A program made the position numbers and the translations under genes. Shown piece after piece: positions 30,909 to 40,640 of a stretch of 64,000 nucleotides of DNA. Where the stretch lies: assembly GCF_001550065.1 (NCBI RefSeq), contig NZ_LRUB01000027.1:62001-126000 (forward strand), read 5' to 3'. The notes beneath the pieces are model-generated. The model did not search any database. It was given only the letters and a program-made list of their open reading frames with translations, and was not told the DNA's origin. This DNA is from Kordiimonas lipolytica. GTDB taxonomy: Bacteria > Pseudomonadota > Alphaproteobacteria > Sphingomonadales > Kordiimonadaceae. The stretch's first letter is position 1. Every line of letters starts with the position of its first letter.

Positions 30909-31163
30909 ATGTGCCTTGCATTACCCGCAAAAATAGTCGCGCTTGAGGGCGAAGACATGGCTGTTGTCGCACTGGAGGGCGTGAAAAAATCCGTGTCCAT
31001 CGCCCTGATCGAAGACGCGCAAGTTGGCGACTATGTGCTGGTGCATGTGGGATACGCCCTTCACAAAGTAAGCGAGGAAGAGGCCGAGCGAACACTGACA
31101 ATCATGGCCGAGGCCGGCGTGCTTACCGAAGAAGTGCGGGAAAGCCTTGGGGAAGCCTCATGA
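30909..31163 (+). CDS. hypC: Hydrogenase assembly chaperone HypC
   Basis: This is an 84-residue HypC beginning MCLALPAKIV, with the essential Cys2. It has the central DYVLVHVGYALHKV barrel strand and a C-terminal helix. It forms a complex with HypD in which the Fe(CN)2CO unit is assembled and then passes it to the large subunit. It is the second HypC-type gene in the operon after hupF. It overlaps hypD by four bases, matching the physical partnership. Confidence 0.96.
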   Translation: MCLALPAKIVALEGEDMAVVALEGVKKSVSIALIEDAQVGDYVLVHVGYALHKVSEEEAERTLTIMAEAGVLTEEVRESLGEAS

Positions 31164-32305
31164 AATATATCACCGAATTCCGCCAGAAGGATGTCTCTGC
31201 CAATCTGGCGCGGGCGATCGCGCAAGAGGTACAACCCGACCGCACATACCGTGTCATGGAGTTTTGCGGGGGCCACACCCACGCCATTTTCCGCTACGGG
31301 GTGCAAGACCTGATGCCCGCAAATTTTGAATTTATCCACGGCCCCGGCTGCCCTGTTTGTGTGCTGCCTATCAGGCGGCTGGACGATGCGATCGAGCTTG
31401 CCGAAAATCATGACGTGATCCTTTGTTCCTATGGTGACATGATGCGGGTTCCCGGCACCAAGCAGAACAGCCTTCTGAAGGCAAAGGCACGCGGCGCTGA
31501 TGTTCGTATGGTCTATTCAACCCTTGATGCCCTGAAGATCGCAGCAGACAACCCGACCAAACAGGTGGTGTTCTTTGCCATTGGGTTCGAGACCACGACA
31601 CCGCCCACGGCCGTGGCCGTCAAGAAAGCGAAAGAAGCCGGGCTTTCAAATTTTTCGGTCTTTTCAAACCACGTGCTAACGCCTGCCGCTGTAGGTGCCA
31701 TCCTCGACACCCCCGGCACGCCGGATGAGCCGCCCGTTGAACTTGACGGATTTCTGGGACCATCCCATGTCAGCACCATTATCGGCACCCGCCCCTATGA
31801 AGCTGCCGCACAGAGATACAAAAAGCCTGTTGTCATCACGGGGTTCGAGCCGCTTGATGTGATGATGGCGGCCCTCATGATCGTGCGCCAGATCAATGAA
31901 GGGCGTCATGACGTCGAAAATCAATATACCCGTGTGGTGACCGCAGACGGCAACAAGAAGGCGCAAGCCCTGGTCGCTGAGGTCTTTGAGCTTCGGGACA
32001 GTTTTGAATGGCGTGGGCTTGGCCAAATTCCGAACAGCGCCCTGAAACTGAGGGACAGCTTCGCAGACTATGATGCCGAAAAACGCTTCGATATTGCACC
32101 CAAACAATCCCGGGAGGTCAAATCCTGTGAATGCCCGGCCATTCTGCGCGGCACCAAAGGCCCGCTGGACTGCAAACTGTTTGGCAAAACCTGCACGCCG
32201 GAAACGCCTTATGGGTCATGCATGGTGTCGTCAGAAGGGGCCTGTGCCGCATATTATAGCTACGGCCGTTTCCGCGCAGACCAGAGCGAGGGCAAAGTCG
32301 CATGA
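31160..32305 (+). CDS. hypD: Fe(CN)2CO-assembly scaffold HypD
   Basis: The 381-residue product holds a [4Fe-4S] cluster and, with HypC, binds the iron that receives CN and CO ligands. Visible motifs are MEFCGGHTHAIF (active-site Cys and His), the GPGCPVCVLP CxxC, and the C-terminal cluster region, which starts CECPAILRG and continues through CKLFGKTC to YGSCMVSSEG. GFETTTPPTA lies in the middle. Length and motifs are standard. Start and stop both overlap their neighbours (ATGA). Confidence 0.97.
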   Translation: MKYITEFRQKDVSANLARAIAQEVQPDRTYRVMEFCGGHTHAIFRYGVQDLMPANFEFIHGPGCPVCVLPIRRLDDAIELAENHDVILCSYGDMMRVPGTKQNSLLKAKARGADVRMVYSTLDALKIAADNPTKQVVFFAIGFETTTPPTAVAVKKAKEAGLSNFSVFSNHVLTPAAVGAILDTPGTPDEPPVELDGFLGPSHVSTIIGTRPYEAAAQRYKKPVVITGFEPLDVMMAALMIVRQINEGRHDVENQYTRVVTADGNKKAQALVAEVFELRDSFEWRGLGQIPNSALKLRDSFADYDAEKRFDIAPKQSREVKSCECPAILRGTKGPLDCKLFGKTCTPETPYGSCMVSSEGACAAYYSYGRFRADQSEGKVA

Positions 32306-33324
32306 CGGGAAAAACCAATAAAGCCTGCATTGAAATGGCGCACGGCGGCGGTGGTCGCACCATGGACCGGCTGATCACCGATATATTCAGGAAACATCTG
32401 GACAATGAATATCTGTCGCAGGCCAATGACGGGGCGCTTTTGCCCAAAGCAAGCGGCAGGCTGGTGATGGCAACAGACGGGCATGTGATCTCGCCGCTGT
32501 TTTTCCCCGGCGGCAATATCGGTTCCCTTGCCATTCATGGCACTGTCAACGACGTGGCCATGATGGGGGCAACGCCGCTTTATATCTCGGCCTCTTTCAT
32601 TCTGGAAGAAGGGTTCCCCTTGGAGGACCTCGAGGAAATTGTCCGTTCCATGGGGGATGCCGCGAGACAAGCAAATGTATCTGTTGTCACCGGTGACACC
32701 AAGGTTGTCGAAAAAGGCAAGGGCGACGGGGTCTTTATCAGCACAACAGGCGTTGGCGTGATTGAGGATGGTTTGGCAATCGGCGGCGACAAGGCCGTGC
32801 CGGGGCAAGCTATCCTGATCAATGGCACCGTTGGTGACCACGGCGTCGCCATCCTTTCAAAACGCGAAAACCTGGAGTTCGAGACCGAGATTGTCTCGGA
32901 CAGTGCAGCCCTGAACGGCCTTGTAAGCGACATGCTCGCTGCTGCCCCATCCATATCAGTGTTGCGTGACCCGACGCGAGGCGGGCTTGCCGCCACGCTG
33001 AATGAAATCGCGGGGCAATCCGGCGTGGGCATGTTGATTGAAGAAGAGAAAATCCCCCTCAAGCCCGCGGTATCCGGCGCCTGCGAGCTCTTGGGACTGG
33101 ACCCCCTGAATATTGCAAACGAAGGCAAGCTGGTCTGCATCTGCAATGCCGAAGATGCAGACAAATTGCTATCCGTGATGCACGCGCACCCTTTGGGTAA
33201 AGAAGCATCCATGATCGGCGCGGTCACACAAGACCCAAACAAGATGGTCAGGATGACAACCATGTTTGGCGGCACCCGAATGATCGACTGGCTTGCGGGC
33301 GAGCAGTTGCCGCGCATATGTTAA
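32302..33324 (+). CDS. hypE: Carbamoyl-dehydratase HypE
   Basis: HypE is the enzyme that turns the carbamoyl group from HypF into a thiocyanate on its own C-terminal cysteine for the cyanide ligands. The 340-residue product shows MAHGGGGRTMDRLI near the N-terminus, the PurM-like ATP-binding core (GTVNDVAMMGATPLYI, VTGDTKVVEKGKGDG) and DPTRGGLAATLNEIA. The obligatory C-terminal PRIC ending has the acceptor Cys as the very last residue. It overlaps hypD by four bases and is followed by hoxA after 17. Confidence 0.97.
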   Translation: MTGKTNKACIEMAHGGGGRTMDRLITDIFRKHLDNEYLSQANDGALLPKASGRLVMATDGHVISPLFFPGGNIGSLAIHGTVNDVAMMGATPLYISASFILEEGFPLEDLEEIVRSMGDAARQANVSVVTGDTKVVEKGKGDGVFISTTGVGVIEDGLAIGGDKAVPGQAILINGTVGDHGVAILSKRENLEFETEIVSDSAALNGLVSDMLAAAPSISVLRDPTRGGLAATLNEIAGQSGVGMLIEEEKIPLKPAVSGACELLGLDPLNIANEGKLVCICNAEDADKLLSVMHAHPLGKEASMIGAVTQDPNKMVRMTTMFGGTRMIDWLAGEQLPRIC

Positions 33325-33341
33325 TGGGATTGGAGGAATAA

Positions 33342-34829
33342 ATGACGGACCTGCCATCCATTCTGATTGTAGATGATGAAGTCAGATCGCTTGAATCCCT
33401 GGAACGTATTCTGGGGGGGCAGTTTGACGTCAAGACCGCAAAGAATGTCGCCGAAGCAAGCGAAATACTGGAGAATGAGTGGATTCAGGTAATCCTCTGT
33501 GACCAGCGAATGCCCGACAAGACCGGGGTGGAGTTCCTGACCGACGTGCGCTCGCGCTGGCCCGACATCATTCGCATGATCATTTCAGGCTATAGCGACC
33601 CAAACGACATTATCGAAGGCCTCAATGAAGCAGGCATCTATCAATATATTACCAAGCCCTGGCACCCGGAAAACCTGATCCTGACGCTGGAAAACGCTGT
33701 GCGCCTTTACAAGCTGCAGCGCGAGCATGAACTCCTTGCTATTGAGCTGAAAATGTCAGTCTCGAATGCTGAAAGCAAGATGTCTGACCGACGGAACAAG
33801 CTGCGGCAGGAGTATGATTTCAATGACGGCATTGTGCGTTCCAAAAACAGCCCCATGAACGAAATCTGCGAAACCCTGCGGCAAGTGGCCCCCTATGATG
33901 TCTCTGTAGTGATCACGGGAGCGTCCGGCACCGGAAAAGAGCTGGCAGCCCGCGCGCTACATTATGGCAGCCTGCGGTGGAACAAGCCATTTGTGGTCGA
34001 AAACTGCGGAGCCCTGCCTGACCAACTTCTTGAAAGCGAACTTTTCGGCCACAAGCGGGGCGCCTTCACGGGCGCTGTCACCGATCATGTAGGGCTTTTT
34101 GAACGGGCCGATGGCGGCACCGTTTTTCTTGATGAGATTGGCGAGGTTTCAAAGGCTTTCCAGGTCAAGCTGTTGCGCGTTCTCCAAGAGGGCGAGATCA
34201 GGCCCGTTGGCAGCGGAAAAAGCAAGAAGGTGGATGTACGTGTAATCGCGGCGACGAACAAGAACCTTGAGGACGAAGTAAAAGAAGGGCGTTTTCGGGC
34301 CGACCTTTATTACCGGCTCACCGGCATGATTATTCACCTTCCTTCATTGAAGGATCGCGCGGGCGACATCCCGGTGCTGGCCCACGCCCTGCTCACAAAC
34401 ACGATGAAAAAGCTTGGCAAGAAGGTCCAGGGCCTTGATCAGGAAGCGATCGAATGCCTGTGCGACTATGATTGGCCAGGAAATGTGAGGGAGCTTCAAA
34501 ATGAAATACAGCATATGCTGGTGGTGGGCGAAGAAGGAAAGCTTCTAGGGGCCAACCTGATTTCAAGGCATATCCTGCATGCAAGTCCCACCGATGAAGA
34601 GGGCCACCTTGACAATTTTGCCACCCTTGAAGGCACACTGCGGGAGCGGGTTGACGCACTTGAGGCCTGCATCATCAAGGAAACTCTGATCAGGCACCGC
34701 TGGAACAAATCACAGGCCGCGAAAGAACTTGGTTTGTCACGCGTTGGCCTTCGCAGTAAGCTAGACAGGTTTGGTCTTGAAAATGTGAAACCCATCCGCA
34801 CAAATCGAAAGACCGCAACAGGTAAATAG
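33342..34829 (+). CDS. hoxA: NtrC-family activator of hydrogenase genes (HoxA/HupR)
   Basis: This 495-residue sigma54-dependent activator has three domains. The receiver has Asp11, Asp12, the acceptor Asp54 in LCDQRMP, and Lys105. The AAA+ domain has Walker A GASGTGKE at 193-200, the RpoN-contacting GAFTGA at 240-245, and Walker B GGTVFLDEIGE. A C-terminal Fis-type helix-turn-helix (NKSQAAKELGLSRVGLRSKL) follows. In HoxA/HupR systems the unphosphorylated form is active, and the kinase switches it off when no H2 is sensed. It is placed between the hyp genes and the sensor genes, and two RpoN promoters with dyads lie upstream of the operons it would control. Confidence 0.96.
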   Translation: MTDLPSILIVDDEVRSLESLERILGGQFDVKTAKNVAEASEILENEWIQVILCDQRMPDKTGVEFLTDVRSRWPDIIRMIISGYSDPNDIIEGLNEAGIYQYITKPWHPENLILTLENAVRLYKLQREHELLAIELKMSVSNAESKMSDRRNKLRQEYDFNDGIVRSKNSPMNEICETLRQVAPYDVSVVITGASGTGKELAARALHYGSLRWNKPFVVENCGALPDQLLESELFGHKRGAFTGAVTDHVGLFERADGGTVFLDEIGEVSKAFQVKLLRVLQEGEIRPVGSGKSKKVDVRVIAATNKNLEDEVKEGRFRADLYYRLTGMIIHLPSLKDRAGDIPVLAHALLTNTMKKLGKKVQGLDQEAIECLCDYDWPGNVRELQNEIQHMLVVGEEGKLLGANLISRHILHASPTDEEGHLDNFATLEGTLRERVDALEACIIKETLIRHRWNKSQAAKELGLSRVGLRSKLDRFGLENVKPIRTNRKTATGK

Positions 34830-34834
34830 GCTTA

Positions 34835-35839
34835 ATGCATTCTTCAACCGACAAAACCGCCCCACCGCATGCGCCAATGTCCTCCGTCCTGGGGCAGCAG
34901 ATCGGGCCTGCCGGAGAAGAAGCCTGGATTGAAGTCGTCCAGAAAATGGACGAAGTCTATAGTGACCTCGTTAACTCCCAAACCGAGCTTGAAAACAAGA
35001 ATGAGCAACTGAAAAAAGCCTATGAGGAACTGGACGACGCACACAAAAAGCTGACCCTGGCCCAGGAAAGATTGATTGTATCAGAAAAAATGGCGGCGCT
35101 TGGTCGCCTGGTTGCCGGTGTCGCTCATGAACTGAATAATCCGATCAGTTTTGTCTTTGGCAACATGCACGCATTGAAACGCTACGGCAGCCAAATTTCT
35201 CAATTCTTTGAACTCCTGCGAAAAAAGCAACCTTCGCCTGAAGTGGAAGACCTGATCGCAGAGCAGAAAATAGACAAGATTTTGGCCGATATTACGCCCC
35301 TTGTTGAGGGCACGCTGGAGGGAGCTGAACGTGTCAGCGATATTGTCCAGGGTTTGCGTCGCTTTTCTTCCAATCAGGAGGAAGCCCCCGGTCAGTTCAA
35401 CCTGGTGCGGGTTATCAGAACTGCAGTAGACTGGGTGATAAAGGCTGAAAGAGCCAACCCGACCGTCAAGCTTGATCTTCCCGAAGCGATGGAAATAACT
35501 GGAAGAAAAGGCCAGACACATCAAATACTTGTCAATCTGGTCCAGAATGCTGTGGACGCCCTTTCAGACACCGAAAACCCCGAAATTCGGGTCTCATGCC
35601 GGTCAGTTGACGATGCCGTGGAAATATCCATTGCCGACAATGGCCCCGGCATACAGGCAGAAGAGATGGACAAGATATTTGAACCCTTTTTCACGACCAA
35701 ACCCGTTGGCCAGGGAACCGGTCTTGGCCTCTATATCAGTTACGGTATGGCTCTCAAGCAGGGGGGCAGCTTGACAGCCACAAATAACGAAAATGGCGGT
35801 GCCACATTCACACTGAAGGTGCCGCACGATGGCCAGTAA
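34835..35839 (+). CDS. hupT: Histidine kinase HupT/HoxJ, short form
   Basis: The soluble kinase is 334 residues. The N-terminal 80 residues include EAWIEVVQKMDEVYSDLV, the linker found before the coiled coil in HupT/HoxJ, then a coiled coil (about 45-85). The phospho-acceptor is His98 in GRLVAGVAHELNNP. The ATPase domain has N box QILVNLVQNAVDAL, DNGPGI and GTGLGLYIS. It has no membrane segment. HupT and HoxJ of reference species are about 450-470 residues and carry an N-terminal PAS domain, which I cannot see here. It overlaps hupU by eleven bases, in keeping with formation of a sensor complex. Confidence 0.92.
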   Translation: MHSSTDKTAPPHAPMSSVLGQQIGPAGEEAWIEVVQKMDEVYSDLVNSQTELENKNEQLKKAYEELDDAHKKLTLAQERLIVSEKMAALGRLVAGVAHELNNPISFVFGNMHALKRYGSQISQFFELLRKKQPSPEVEDLIAEQKIDKILADITPLVEGTLEGAERVSDIVQGLRRFSSNQEEAPGQFNLVRVIRTAVDWVIKAERANPTVKLDLPEAMEITGRKGQTHQILVNLVQNAVDALSDTENPEIRVSCRSVDDAVEISIADNGPGIQAEEMDKIFEPFFTTKPVGQGTGLGLYISYGMALKQGGSLTATNNENGGATFTLKVPHDGQ

Positions 35840-36842
35840 GACCCAAAAGAACCTGATCTGGTTGCAGTCCGGTGGCTGTGGTGGCTGCACCCTGTCGCTC
35901 CTCGGGGCCAACAACCCGGATGTTTACAGCCGGTTTGAGGCCGCCAACATCAACCTTCTTTGGCACCCGTCATTAAGCGAGCTTTCCGGAAAGCCGGTCA
36001 TTGACCTGTTCAACCAGATACTGGATGACAAGCTTGAACTGGATTTTCTGTGCCTTGAAGGGGCGGTGATGCGCGGACCCAACGGCACAGGCCGCTTTCA
36101 TATGATGTCGGGCACAGACGAGCCCTATATGAACTGGATCGCAAAGCTTGCAGCAAAGGCAAAATATGTGGTTGCCGTTGGTTCCTGTGCAGCATTCGGC
36201 GGCATTACAGCCGCCGGCGATAATCATGTTGAAGCCTGCGGCCTTGCTTATGACGGCGTTGAGAAAGGTGGCCTGTTGGGCGGAGATTTTTCTTCAACAG
36301 ATGGGCTTGGGGTAGTCAATATTGCGGGCTGCCCTGTTCATCCGGAATGGGTCACTGAAACCTTGCATCAGATGTCTGCGGGTACGCTTGAAAGCGATGA
36401 CCTTGACGAATGGCAACGCCCGCTAGCTTACACCAAATATCTGGTGCATCATGGTTGCTCCCGCAACGAGTTTTATGAATATAAGGCCAGCGCTGAAACG
36501 CTCGGCAATCAGGGTTGCATGATGGAAAACCTTGGCTGCAAGGGCACCCAGGCCCGCGCTGACTGTAACATCAGGCCATGGAACGGCGTGGGTTCCTGCA
36601 TCGAGGGTGGATACCCCTGCATCAACTGCACGGCCCCCGGCTTTGAAGAAGCAGGGCATGCCTATACAAAAACCCCGAAGATTTCCGGCATCCCGATCGG
36701 GCTTCCGACCGACATGCCAAAAGCCTGGTTTGTGGCGCTGGCGTCCTTGTCCAAGGCAGCAACGCCCGAACGCCTCAAGGAAAACGCACGGCGTGATCAT
36801 CTGGACTTTGTGCCCGGCAACAAGAAAGGGCGTTCCAAATGA
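35829..36842 (+). CDS. hupU: H2-sensing regulatory hydrogenase small subunit
   Basis: This is the 337-residue electron-transfer subunit of the regulatory hydrogenase. There is no Tat signal, so it stays in the cytoplasm. The proximal-cluster motif is SGGCGGCTLSL (Cys17 and Cys20), without the extra cysteine seen in HupS. The remaining cluster ligands are in VGSCAAFGG, GCPVHPEW, HHGCSRNEFYEY, CMMENLGCKG and YPCINCTAPGF. There is no membrane helix at the end. The C-terminal stretch (about 300-337) is basic and could contact HupT. It overlaps hupV by four bases. Confidence 0.96.
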   Translation: MASKTQKNLIWLQSGGCGGCTLSLLGANNPDVYSRFEAANINLLWHPSLSELSGKPVIDLFNQILDDKLELDFLCLEGAVMRGPNGTGRFHMMSGTDEPYMNWIAKLAAKAKYVVAVGSCAAFGGITAAGDNHVEACGLAYDGVEKGGLLGGDFSSTDGLGVVNIAGCPVHPEWVTETLHQMSAGTLESDDLDEWQRPLAYTKYLVHHGCSRNEFYEYKASAETLGNQGCMMENLGCKGTQARADCNIRPWNGVGSCIEGGYPCINCTAPGFEEAGHAYTKTPKISGIPIGLPTDMPKAWFVALASLSKAATPERLKENARRDHLDFVPGNKKGRSK

Positions 36843-38293
36843 GCCGCTTGATCATGGGCCCCTTTAACAGGATTGAAGGTGACCTTGAAGTCCGGTTGGA
36901 TGTGTCGAGCGGCTATGTGAACAAGGCTTTTGTCACATCGCCCATGTACCGGGGGTTCGAACGCATCCTTACTGGCAAACCTGTTTCCGATGCCCTTGTA
37001 TATGCCCCGCGCATTTGCGGTATCTGTTCTGTGTCCCAGTCCGTTGCGGCGGCAAAGGCAATGGCCATGACCCAGGGCCTTACGCCTTCACCCAACGGCC
37101 TCATTGCTACCAATCTCATTCATGCCTGCGAAAATGCGGCCGATCACCTGACCCATTTCTATCTATTCTTCATGCCCGATTTTGCCCGCGAAATATATCA
37201 AGGAGAAAGCTGGTACGAGGAAATCGCGGACCGCTTCAAATCCGTGTCCGGAAGGGCGCCAGCAGAAATGCTGCCCGCCCGCGCAAACTTCATGCAGATT
37301 ATGGGGCATCTGGCAGGCAAATGGCCACATACGCTGACCATCCAGCCCGGCGGCGTGACCAAACAGATTGGCAAGAGCGAAAAGACTGCCCTTGAGGTCA
37401 TATTGGCCAGCTTCAGAAGGTTTCTTGAAGGCTCTCTCTTTGGCTGTGCGCTTGAGGAAATTGCAGGCATCTCGAACATACAAGAGCTATGGGCCTGGCA
37501 CAGCAATGACCGGGCATCCAAAAGCGATTTTGGCAGGTTTCTTCATGTCTCCAAAGCGTTGAGGCTGGAAAGCCTCGGCCACACAAACAACGGCCTCATG
37601 AGCTTTGGCGCATATGAAGTGGGTGGCGAGTTTCTGTTCAACCGTGGAACATATGCCGATGGGGCACGACAAGCCCTTGCGCCTGAGACCATTACTGAGG
37701 AAGCAACAAGCTCCTGGTATGAAGACCTTGAGACCCCCAAAAACCCTTATGACGGCTCCACACTGCCCCAAATAGATAAAGAGGATGCCTATAGCTGGTG
37801 CAAATCCCCAAGATATGATGGGCGGGTGATGGAAGTGGGCGCCTATCCCCGGCAGGTGATATCGGGACATCCGCTTGCTGTCGATCTTTGGGCCAACGGT
37901 GGCGCGAATGTTTTCTCGCGCGTCGTCTGCCGAATGCTTGAACTCGCTATCCTTGTGCCCGCGATGCAGAAATGGGTGGGCGAGCTTGAAGACAAGATGC
38001 CTTTCTGCGTTCGGGGTAGCAGCGAGACGATCACCGGTAACGGCCTTGGCCTGACAGAGGCGGCAAGAGGGTCGCTTGGGCACTGGCTATGCGCAGAAGA
38101 TGGCATAATCAAAAATTACCAGATTGTTGCCCCCACTTCCTGGAATTTTTCGCCCAGGGATCACCAGGGCATACCGGGCCCACTTGAACAGGCCCTCGAA
38201 GGGGCCCCGATCAGAAGCGGGGAGACCGAACCCGTTTCCGTGCAGCATATCGTGCGCTCCTTTGACCCCTGCCTCGTTTGCACGGTTCATTAA
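36839..38293 (+). CDS. hupV: H2-sensing regulatory hydrogenase large subunit
   Basis: This is the 484-residue Ni-Fe subunit of the H2 sensor. The first motif is RICGICSVSQSVAAAKA and the second is SFDPCLVCTVH. The protein stops right at the conserved His484, so no C-terminal extension has to be removed. That is the hallmark of HupV/HoxC and explains why only one endopeptidase gene is present. Narrow gas channels give these sensors oxygen insensitivity in studied cases. The bulky channel residues cannot be judged with certainty here. Confidence 0.96.
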   Translation: MSRLIMGPFNRIEGDLEVRLDVSSGYVNKAFVTSPMYRGFERILTGKPVSDALVYAPRICGICSVSQSVAAAKAMAMTQGLTPSPNGLIATNLIHACENAADHLTHFYLFFMPDFAREIYQGESWYEEIADRFKSVSGRAPAEMLPARANFMQIMGHLAGKWPHTLTIQPGGVTKQIGKSEKTALEVILASFRRFLEGSLFGCALEEIAGISNIQELWAWHSNDRASKSDFGRFLHVSKALRLESLGHTNNGLMSFGAYEVGGEFLFNRGTYADGARQALAPETITEEATSSWYEDLETPKNPYDGSTLPQIDKEDAYSWCKSPRYDGRVMEVGAYPRQVISGHPLAVDLWANGGANVFSRVVCRMLELAILVPAMQKWVGELEDKMPFCVRGSSETITGNGLGLTEAARGSLGHWLCAEDGIIKNYQIVAPTSWNFSPRDHQGIPGPLEQALEGAPIRSGETEPVSVQHIVRSFDPCLVCTVH

Positions 38294-38311
38294 AGACCAG
38301 CTGGTTTTCGC

Positions 38312-40624
38312 ATGGCCGCCAAACCCCAACAGGACCATTTCCTAATTCGCATCGAAGGCCTTGTACAGGGTGTCGGCTTCCGGCCAACCGTTTGGCGCAT
38401 CGCAACCGAAATGAAACTGGTGGGCCAGGTTCTCAATGACGGCGAGGGCGTCAAGATTCAACTGGCGGGAAGCGTAGAAGAAGCACGCAATCTGCTGAGC
38501 GAGCTTCGCCGACAGTGCCCACCTCTGGCTCGAATTGACACGGCCGAAATCACACCTTTGGGCCAAGCTGGGCCCTTTGAAGGTTTCCAGATTGCCAAGA
38601 GCACCCACGACAGGAAGTCGGCCGGTATTGTGGCTGATGCAGCCACCTGCCCCGAATGCCTTGACGAAATCATGGACCCAGCTGACCGGCGGGCGGGGTA
38701 TGCTTTCACAAACTGCACCCATTGCGGGCCGCGCCTTTCTATCATTCGCGCCATTCCGTACGACCGGAAAAACACCTCAATGGCCTCGTTCGAAATGTGC
38801 CCAGCCTGTCAGGCGGAATATGAAAACCCTGCTGACCGCCGCTTTCACGCCCAGCCCAATGCCTGCCCCGATTGCGGTCCACAAATCTGGTTCGAGACAT
38901 TGGATGGCCGCCTGGACGCCGATGCCATAACAGTAGCTGTCAATAAGCTGAAAGCAGGCAATATCCTTGCGATCAAAGGGATTGGTGGTTTTCACCTTGC
39001 CTGTGACGCCACAAACAGCGAAGCCGTTAAGATGCTCAGGCAGAGGAAGGCCCGCGACAAGAAACCTTTCGCCATGATGGCCAGGGATATCACTCAGATC
39101 AAACGATATTGCACGGTAAACGGCGCGGAAGAAGCCAGCCTTACTTCAAAAGCTGCGCCAATCGTCCTTCTTGAAAAGCGACAAGATGCCAGCGCCCTGC
39201 CTTCCACTCTTGCCCCTGGCACCCACAAGCTAGGCTTCATGCTACCCTACAGCCCCCTGCATCACCTGATCATGGCCGATCTTGACCACCCTATCGTGCT
39301 GACATCAGGAAACCTTTCAAGTGAACCACAAGTAATCAGCAACGATGCCGCCCGCCAGAAACTACACAGCCTAGTTGACGGCTACTTGATGCACGACAGG
39401 GACATCGTCAACCGGGTGGACGACAGCGTAGTGTGCCACAGCGCCAGTGGTCAGTTGGTGATGCGGCGGGCGCGGGGATTGGCGCCAGCGCCCATCAGGA
39501 TCGCCTTCCATACTAATAGGCCGATCCTGGCAATGGGCGGTGAGCTCAAGTCGAGCTTTTGCCTCTTAGACGGAAACCAAGCGATCCTGTCGCAACATAT
39601 CGGTGACCTGGATGAGCCGTTCACCTTCACCGATTACCAGAAAATGCTGAACCTCTATCTGAAGCTCTATGACTTCCGGCCAGAAATCATCGCCATCGAT
39701 AGCCACCCGGATTTCAAAGCAAGCCAGCTTGGGCAAAAACTGGCACAGGAGTTCGGGGCCGAACTTATAACCATCCAGCATCATGAAGCCCATTTCGCAG
39801 CCTGCCTGGGCGAAAATGAAGCCGGGTTTTCCGAAACCAAGGCCCTTGGCATCATTCTGGATGGTTTTGGTCTTGGGACAGATGGTGCCATCTGGGGTGG
39901 TGAGTTTTTTGTTGGAAATCTCTCAAGCCGACAGCATGTCGCCCAGTTTTCGCCTCATGCGCTTCTTGGGGGGGATAAAGCCACGCAGGAGCCCTGGCGA
40001 AACGCGTACGCGCACATGACCGCTGGACTTACCGATGAGCAAAAACAAGTCTATGCGAACCTGCCCATTTTCGAATTTTTCCGGCAGAAACCGCTGGCCG
40101 TTCTTGACCGGATGCTGGAGACAGGACTGAACTCACCACTGTCATCATCGGCGGGCCGCCTTTTCGACGCCGTGGCCGCCTGCCTTGGCATCTGCACGGG
40201 GCGTCAGTCCTTTGAGGGTCAGGCCGCAATCGAACTTGAGGCCACCGCAATGCCCTCAATGCAAACAGCCAACCCATATCCTTTCGAAATTCTGGAAGAG
40301 GGTGGGGCCGGGCAGCTTTCTTTTGCCCCGATGTGGGGGCCACTTCTGCACGATATGATGGGTGGCAAAGCCATTCCGCAAATCGCAGCAAACTTTCACC
40401 TGACCATCGCAGAAGGGATCGTGGCGCAGGCCCAGCTCATCGCGGGCCAACACGGCTTGAACGATATTGTCCTCTCAGGCGGGGTTGCCCAGAATACTAT
40501 TCTGCGCGAAACCCTTGGTGAAAAACTTGGCGCACAGGGATATCGTTTCCTGCTCCATCACCAAATTCCGCCAAATGACGGGGGCATTGCTTTTGGTCAG
40601 GCCGTTATAGCGGCCCAACGGTAG
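38312..40624 (+). CDS. hypF: Carbamoyltransferase HypF
   Basis: HypF activates carbamoyl phosphate and passes the carbamoyl group to HypE for the CN ligands. The 770-residue product has all four modules. These are an acylphosphatase domain (IEGLVQGVGFRPTVWRIA), two zinc fingers (CPECLDEIMDP, NCTHCGPR, CPACQAEY, CPDCGPQ), a YrdC-like domain (LAIKGIGGFHLACDA) and a Kae1-like domain (HHEAHFAACLGE, GFGLGTDGAIWGGEF, VLSGGVAQN). It starts 18 bases after hupV and is the last gene of the operon. Elsewhere hypF often sits between hypB and hypC, so the terminal place is a rearranged order. Confidence 0.97.
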   Translation: MAAKPQQDHFLIRIEGLVQGVGFRPTVWRIATEMKLVGQVLNDGEGVKIQLAGSVEEARNLLSELRRQCPPLARIDTAEITPLGQAGPFEGFQIAKSTHDRKSAGIVADAATCPECLDEIMDPADRRAGYAFTNCTHCGPRLSIIRAIPYDRKNTSMASFEMCPACQAEYENPADRRFHAQPNACPDCGPQIWFETLDGRLDADAITVAVNKLKAGNILAIKGIGGFHLACDATNSEAVKMLRQRKARDKKPFAMMARDITQIKRYCTVNGAEEASLTSKAAPIVLLEKRQDASALPSTLAPGTHKLGFMLPYSPLHHLIMADLDHPIVLTSGNLSSEPQVISNDAARQKLHSLVDGYLMHDRDIVNRVDDSVVCHSASGQLVMRRARGLAPAPIRIAFHTNRPILAMGGELKSSFCLLDGNQAILSQHIGDLDEPFTFTDYQKMLNLYLKLYDFRPEIIAIDSHPDFKASQLGQKLAQEFGAELITIQHHEAHFAACLGENEAGFSETKALGIILDGFGLGTDGAIWGGEFFVGNLSSRQHVAQFSPHALLGGDKATQEPWRNAYAHMTAGLTDEQKQVYANLPIFEFFRQKPLAVLDRMLETGLNSPLSSSAGRLFDAVAACLGICTGRQSFEGQAAIELEATAMPSMQTANPYPFEILEEGGAGQLSFAPMWGPLLHDMMGGKAIPQIAANFHLTIAEGIVAQAQLIAGQHGLNDIVLSGGVAQNTILRETLGEKLGAQGYRFLLHHQIPPNDGGIAFGQAVIAAQR

Positions 40625-40640
40625 CCCCGCCCCTGCTTAC

